DNA of 64,000 nt. Origin: Arthrobotrys musiformis (Eukaryota; Ascomycota; Orbiliomycetes; Orbiliales; Orbiliaceae). The notes under the pieces are model-generated. The model saw only the letters and a program-made list of their open reading frames with translations, had not been told where the DNA came from and did no database searches. This document shows, in pieces, positions 58,582 through 64,000 of this stretch (position 1 is the first letter of the stretch; each line of letters starts with the position of its first letter). The DNA lies in the NCBI GenBank assembly GCA_036971715.1, contig JAVHJL010000006.1:1922001-1986000 (forward strand), read 5' to 3'. Position numbers and translations under genes: made by a program.

Positions 58582-61038
58582 TCACAAAACCAGCGGTAGC
58601 CGTTTCTGCTCTAGATCTTGAGTATACGAAACCACGCTATCCAATCCATACCCAACCAAACTGGTAGCATTCGACCTCGGAGTTTCGAAAGCGTCAAGTT
58701 CGATCTCCGTAACCTCGCTAACATTGACATCAACTCGAGCCACTGTTTTTGTCCAAACATACGAATCCGAAGGCTTCCTCGACACCATGCCTGACCAAAG
58801 CTTCTTAACCGCCTGCATATGTTCCGGCGAAAAATCCGGTGTCATTTCCTCAAATTTTTGGGCGTCGATAGGATCATACTTGTATCCTCTCCAGTCCCTT
58901 TCGAATTCCATTAGTGCCTTTTGAACTGCTGGTTTGGGAATATCTGCAATCAGTGATATGACTTTTTCACGGGCTTCAAAGGTTTTCCCTTGTCGCATCC
59001 TTTCTGCGAATCGCTTGCCGTAAACTTTTTCGATTAGACGAGCGTAAAGGATTAGATGGGTCAGATTGCGGTGTGGTTCTTTCAATTGATTTGCTTGCTC
59101 ATTGAATTCCTCGTCCTTGGGGAGAACAGCGTCGTGTAACTCCAAAAGCTCGTTTAGCGGCTTCTCAATGCCCTTTGATATCATTGACTCGATTATCATA
59201 GCCATATTGGTGATGATGGGCATAAGTTGGTACGCTCCTTCGTTGGCATTCGTATCGAACCACCGGGTTCCGTGCCCCGTAAAACCGAGTTCGAATACAT
59301 GGATATATTCACCATTTGTATTCTTCAACAAGCGGCCTTTGTTCCAGACCGGTTCTCCAGCTGATGTCCTAGCTTGCTCTAAAATTTTAAGGCCCAACTT
59401 GTCACTTTGGGCGGTTAGCCTGCGAGGAGCGATTAAACCGTCCGCCCGTCGGCCGTGTAAGTTAAACTGTTTGGCTTCCTCCGACCATGTTAGATCCTCA
59501 TAGGCACCTTGTACCCAAGAGATAACACCCAGTCTGTATAACCGCGTAATGAGAATATGAATTTCAACCGGGGCACCTGCAATATAGTTCAACGCAAGCC
59601 GGCGGTGATATAAATGCCGTTCGTGTGCAGCAGCATTCTCCTCGCTTTTAGGCTTCTGAGAAATATCATACGACATGCTCCTCCAATTATGCCATCCGTG
59701 ACGAACGATATGATTATATTTCTCTACGAGCGCTGCGCGCTGCTCGAGGGGCTGTGGGCCCATGGTGTGCGTAAAAATGAACGACCAGATCCATTTTCGG
59801 AATAACCCCGTCTCGGTGAGCGCCTTTGGATCTTTGTCCAAAACTTCGTTTTCTGCGGCCATACGATCCATGTGTTCGATTGTGGTCATGGAATCCTCTA
59901 TCTGGCTTGGTTGTCTCCGCTTTGTACATGAAGCAGCGGTCAGGATACGTGCTAATTCGATGAATGTAGGGTATGTTTCTAGATCCCTTTGTAATGTGAG
60001 GGATAGTATCATCTCGGGTGTGATGAGCTCTGAACCGAGGTATTTGACGGCATCATGAACATGGCGACAGGCTCCAAAGAAACCCTCCGTACGGCTGAAA
60101 AGGGTAACTAAGTTTCGGTGCCGTGCAGCTTCTTCTTTATCGATAGTGAATTCCTTGGTTTCGGGATTGAATTTAACAATCTTTGTTCGGGCGAGGATTA
60201 AACCAACGAAATCGAAGGCTGAGAGGCCAATGCCCCCAATAAGGGTGGACTTTCCGGGGATAATGTAGCCTTCGCTATCTAGCATCCCTTGTCTTTGGAG
60301 ATACTCTGTAGTTTGGCTGGAGCTGGGGATCCCCGTGAAGCCGTGTTCTTCAATCTTGCCACCGACGGGGACCTCAAAGGTTGTTCCGGAACACTTGATG
60401 ACAAGATCATAGACAAGCCCAGTTTCTTTCTCTCCAGTCTCAACATTTTCAACTGTCAAAACGGGGCGAGCCGGATCTGAAAGATCAATATCAGACACAA
60501 CGACGCTGTATCTAACATTAATCGATAACCACGGTAAATATTCCCTCGCAAGCCTTAACGCATCCTGCGTCATGGCTTCCATAGCCCTACCCGCGATTTC
60601 TCGAGGACCGCAAGGAATATCCACATTAAGCCCCCCACCGTTCTTGGTAGCATTATTAAACAATATCGCCGTCGAAATATTATTTTTAAGAAGATCACAC
60701 ATCATCCTTTCCGGATCTTCCATGGCTATCCGTGCGTAATGTGAAGCCGTATCCGTCAACCCATCGATGATTTTACATTGTTCCTCCGTTAGACCTTCCT
60801 TGTTTATCGATTTCGTGGAGTGTTCGATTCCAGTGTTCAGTGCTGCATCGCTGCCGAACTGAAATGCGGTACCGGGTCCCTCGGCGAGGGTTTGAACCTC
60901 GAAAAAGTCATGAGTGCGTGGAGTTTTATCGACGGGTAGTCCTCTCCACAGGAGAGCTAGCTGCTCCCCAATGTAAATATTTTGGAAAAGGCGACTGCGG
61001 GAGCCGTAGCCGCAAACGGCTATTCGGGTTGGATTCAT
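58582..61038 (-). CDS. Large FAD/NAD(P)-binding oxidoreductase, single exon
   Basis: This is an intronless frame of 818 aa, among the longest uninterrupted frames in a window where most genes are split. The start MNPTRIAVCGYGSRSRL is a dinucleotide-binding strand-turn-helix with an altered glycine motif (GYGSRS). Downstream are DLVIKCSGTTFEVPVGG (ATG-type motif of flavin oxidoreductases) and STLIGGIGLSAFDFVGLIL (second Rossmann-like glycine motif). These fit the FAD-NAD(P)-binding (PF13454-like) group, which hydroxylates small molecules in some bacteria. The middle region (residues 380-560) is rich in Trp, His and Arg, helical and unassigned. There is no signal peptide. Substrate is unknown. 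The lack of introns could mean gain by transfer or retroposition, but it may also be normal for this family. Confidence 0.8.
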   Translation of the reverse strand: MNPTRIAVCGYGSRSRLFQNIYIGEQLALLWRGLPVDKTPRTHDFFEVQTLAEGPGTAFQFGSDAALNTGIEHSTKSINKEGLTEEQCKIIDGLTDTASHYARIAMEDPERMMCDLLKNNISTAILFNNATKNGGGLNVDIPCGPREIAGRAMEAMTQDALRLAREYLPWLSINVRYSVVVSDIDLSDPARPVLTVENVETGEKETGLVYDLVIKCSGTTFEVPVGGKIEEHGFTGIPSSSQTTEYLQRQGMLDSEGYIIPGKSTLIGGIGLSAFDFVGLILARTKIVKFNPETKEFTIDKEEAARHRNLVTLFSRTEGFFGACRHVHDAVKYLGSELITPEMILSLTLQRDLETYPTFIELARILTAASCTKRRQPSQIEDSMTTIEHMDRMAAENEVLDKDPKALTETGLFRKWIWSFIFTHTMGPQPLEQRAALVEKYNHIVRHGWHNWRSMSYDISQKPKSEENAAAHERHLYHRRLALNYIAGAPVEIHILITRLYRLGVISWVQGAYEDLTWSEEAKQFNLHGRRADGLIAPRRLTAQSDKLGLKILEQARTSAGEPVWNKGRLLKNTNGEYIHVFELGFTGHGTRWFDTNANEGAYQLMPIITNMAMIIESMISKGIEKPLNELLELHDAVLPKDEEFNEQANQLKEPHRNLTHLILYARLIEKVYGKRFAERMRQGKTFEAREKVISLIADIPKPAVQKALMEFERDWRGYKYDPIDAQKFEEMTPDFSPEHMQAVKKLWSGMVSRKPSDSYVWTKTVARVDVNVSEVTEIELDAFETPRSNATSLVGYGLDSVVSYTQDLEQKRLPLVL

Positions 61039-64000
61039 TGAGAATTGATGGTATATAAAGAAATCAAATACTTGATCAGACAGATAAATATATAAGATAC
61101 TAGGTACGACACCAAGATAACCTCTAAAGGGCGGGATTTTAGAAGGGTACTATACGAGCCGTGTATGTAGAAACCTAGGCTTTTGATTCCGAAACCCTCT
61201 ACCCTTTGTAGCAGTTGATCAACAACGGAGATTGTTTGGTATAGTACTATAGTAATGACAGGAGGAGCAGACAGGTAAATGTCGGCTTTGGGCATTATTT
61301 ATACACTTCAAAAGACCGACTTCCATTCTGATTGCATCATATATCCCCCTTTCGACTCAACTTTACCAAAAAAAAAAAAAAAAAGATTCCCGCCCCTCGA
61401 TTTCACATTAAAGCCATCTTTGCTTTTGCATATTCGTTATATGGCCGGCTAGCGGTAGATTCATGGGCGCCCGTCTTCGAGTTTTCTGTATGTATCAAAT
61501 CGTGGTTGAGAAGATATATTCGGCATCAATATGGGGCGAAGTGTCGCCGCTGCATGAGGTCCGATTACGGGAAACGGATATATCTATGAGGTATGTGCAC
61601 TACACCAGCTATCCCCGTTTCCACATTTCCGATCGTAATTCGTCGGCCAAGTTTGCGAAAAGGCAACTTGAGAGTCAGTTCGATGCGATGCATGCACAAC
61701 CAAGCGGCGCTATTGCAGAATATTAACCCATTCTAGTGATATATTACCTGGAAAATCCGATTTTATATACCGCATTGTCGCAATTGCGCAAGCCTCAGTG
61801 GATCCATCGAGATGGAGAATAGTTTGGTACTATAAGCAAGATCCCAGCCGAACTCGACGATTCCCTAAGTCGAAGACGATGCGTGAATTCACCTAACAGA
61901 CGGAGTTTATGCTTACCTTGCATATAGCCCCGTTTACAAACATGATAACATTAGCCAAGGACACAGTAGAGAGGGGGTTTGTGAAACCTGCATGCGCATT
62001 GCATTGATTATTTAAAAACTGGACTATACCATTCTCCACTAATAATTATAGGAGCCCCCACGACATTAGATATATAGTGGGTCTCAGTATCTAGTATCAA
62101 ACTATATGATGTATGTCTAACTGTAATGATTAGGCGTAGTCGACACGAGGCTAGCCTGATCACGTCAGAGTGGTTGGGGTAAGGTGTGACATGGTAGATC
62201 AAGGGGCCCCTGGGTAACATGGAATTGTTTCCGGGAACGAGGGTGTGCTTATCAACATCTTTCGAGAGACCAGGGCTTGAGAGATTCAAGCATATACCTA
62301 TGTCTCGTCCGGGAGACTATTGGAGCGTCAATGTTACCTAGGATCAAAGGATATCTGGGTTGTTGCATTGCACTCATACATATAAGTAGTAGAGTAGTAA
62401 CTACAGGTTAATAAAGTCAGTTTTAGGCTGAGGTAACAGGCGGAGGGCTGAACGGGTAACGGTAACGTAACCAGGCGCCGCAAGCTTATCTTATTCGAAC
62501 GATCTAATTTCTACTGTTTCAAACGTTTCCCCATCTTCGCACCCACAGCGAGACTAAAAAGCGTAATAATTTAGCCTTAGGTCGGTACTTAGTTACTCAG
62601 GCGCGATAGCGTAAATGTGCGAAGAGGCTGGTCGGATCTAACAATGATTTGGAGTGCTAGTGTGGATAGTTATGCACGTAAATACTTACTTAAGCTGCAG
62701 GTATCGACGCAGCTACATAGCCAAGCCAAGCCCGCAGGCAATTAGCAGCTAGAGTTTAACGTTTAAGCTAGCGAATGTTGCACGTTTAGCCGGAGATACG
62801 TTAGAAGTTTCAGCTGATCGATTTAGCTACGTGGTTAGTGTTTATCCCCACTGCACCGCCGTATACGTATGTCTAGGGTTATCCTTTTTCTTGAAGAGGG
62901 GGATCGGGTGGGGATTGTAACATGGGGTTCGGCTGGTAAGCCCTATGTAATGGCGTTTAGAGGTGTATATATTCAAGTACTTACCTACCTAGACCAGGTC
63001 TATATTTGTGTGCATGTGAAGTACGCAGTAGCGCAGCACATTGGACTACTCGAGGCTGCATTGGACCTAGCTATGTTGCAGTTTTCGTGTTGAAAAGGGC
63101 CCTGATGTTTTCCTCCTAGCTTATCCAGACCCGTCAATGCAACCGCGACCGCAACTGCGGGGCCTGCGCCATCGATTCACAATATGATAATTATAAAGTA
63201 TATACTAGACTTCTAGGCAATATATACTGCATATTGCCTACCAATGTTTGGTGTTTTTAAAGCATATCGAATGCGCCGTTGCATGTTATATACGCGTGTC
63301 TATCGATCTATAGCTATATACTTAAGTAGCTATATATTATAATGATAAGCATGCAATAATAGATCGATGACACTAAACCCGGAGATTTGAAAAATCCCGG
63401 AATTAACTAACTGGGCAGCCGCCGTTCCCAATTCGAGAACACCCCCTCCGAAACCTTAAATTGGGGAGTCTATGGGGCATGATCCTGCGTCGATCTTACA
63501 ACGGCACGGGAGGACGGACCCTTTCGAGGGCGGGTACGGCGATTGGCTGAGGTGGACTCGAGGTTTCTACTAGCGGCGCTGGGTAGTTCATGCTCTCTTC
63601 GGGATCCACTGAGGGGCATTTGCCACTAGCTGCCACTGCGAGCTACCGAGGCTGGTTACCTTTCGTGGTTAACCAGTTACATCAAGTACTTAGTTATAGT
63701 CTGTTTTGAAAGGCTCTGTATTATATCGGATTCCAAGAACATTTAGGCATTCCTTTGAAGCGAAGAAAAGTTTTGTACACAGGTCAACAAAGCGCACTAA
63801 GCACTGTCCCTATCTCGGAATAGACAAATTCGCCATCTCGGAAAACCAGCTTCCCCAATTGCAACCCGGGGCTTGCTTTGTATATATGTAACGAGGAAGA
63901 TAGGTATGGCTGAAGTCATGAAGTACTAAGTACTGCTCATCTGGTCTAGACTTTGCAAGACTCCTAGCCTAGTTAGTACGAGAATGCTTTCCGATTATCC
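61039..64000. other. Right-end intergenic region, no gene recognised
   Basis: About 3 kb of mixed, AT-rich sequence with tracts such as TATATATA near 63220-63350. Small frames (61332-61726, 62869-63093) lack support. The left 300 bp is the promoter of the oxidoreductase gene. I saw no repeat family, transposon terminus or RNA gene. Confidence 0.5.

Noticed and set aside
1..64000. Possible tRNA, rRNA, CRISPR array or transposon
   Set aside because: I scanned for T-loop-like GTTCGA motifs, terminal inverted repeats with duplicated flanks, regular spacer arrays and transposase or reverse-transcriptase motifs. None was convincing. A tRNAscan or repeat-library search was not possible here.

Overview
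The window is nuclear DNA of a filamentous ascomycete (Pezizomycotina). The genes are interrupted by short introns (mostly 50-110 bp) with GTAWGT-type donors and YAG acceptors, intergenic spaces are compact, leaders are CT-rich, and the protein set is purely fungal (CUT8/STS1, DUF3984, RMD1, PFS2, ITC1, BEM2, a FAR1/STE5-type scaffold, NHP10). The first gene carries a secreted-protein signature (YAS.CSG.VRYSS.CSC) that I associate with Orbiliomycetes (nematode-trapping fungi) and other early-diverging Pezizomycotina. This class-level placement is a moderate-confidence inference.

Layout. 1-7.1 kb is rich in secreted proteins: the 3' part of a cysteine-rich protein with a STIG1-like and a WAP-like block, a 202-aa protein made of four cysteine-rich repeats, the nuclear proteasome tether CUT8/STS1, and a 445-aa secreted acidic protein. 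7.5-22.7 kb is housekeeping: a DUF3984 protein (-), the ER VAP protein SCS2 (+), UDP-glucuronate decarboxylase UXS1 (-), the polyadenylation factor PFS2 (+), pyruvate dehydrogenase E1 alpha (+) and RMD1 (-). 24-26 kb holds an orphan protein (+) and a RING-H2 protein (-) whose acidic tail lies in another frame. 28-47.2 kb holds large regulatory genes: an F-box/WD40 SCF receptor (+), BEM2 (-), ISWI partner ITC1 (-) and a RING-PH-VWA scaffold (-). 49.6-61 kb holds ALG8 (+), CCT8 (-), a ZIP9/ATX2-type zinc transporter (-), an HMG-box NHP10-like protein (+) and an intronless 818-aa FAD/NAD(P)-binding oxidoreductase (-). The last 3 kb shows no gene.

I rebuilt every multi-exon model by hand from splice consensus and reading-frame continuity. 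Exon coordinates are in each entry and all phases close. The genes are independent transcription units, not operons. Functional themes include N-glycosylation and sugar nucleotides (ALG8, UXS1), polarity and MAPK signalling (BEM2, the scaffold), chromatin (ITC1, NHP10) and protein turnover (CUT8, F-box, RING). I saw no transposon, CRISPR array, rRNA or tRNA. The most unusual observation is a perfect 17-bp-period tandem duplication in the RING gene. Its extra copy has exactly the length that separates the RING frame from a well-formed acidic C-terminal frame.
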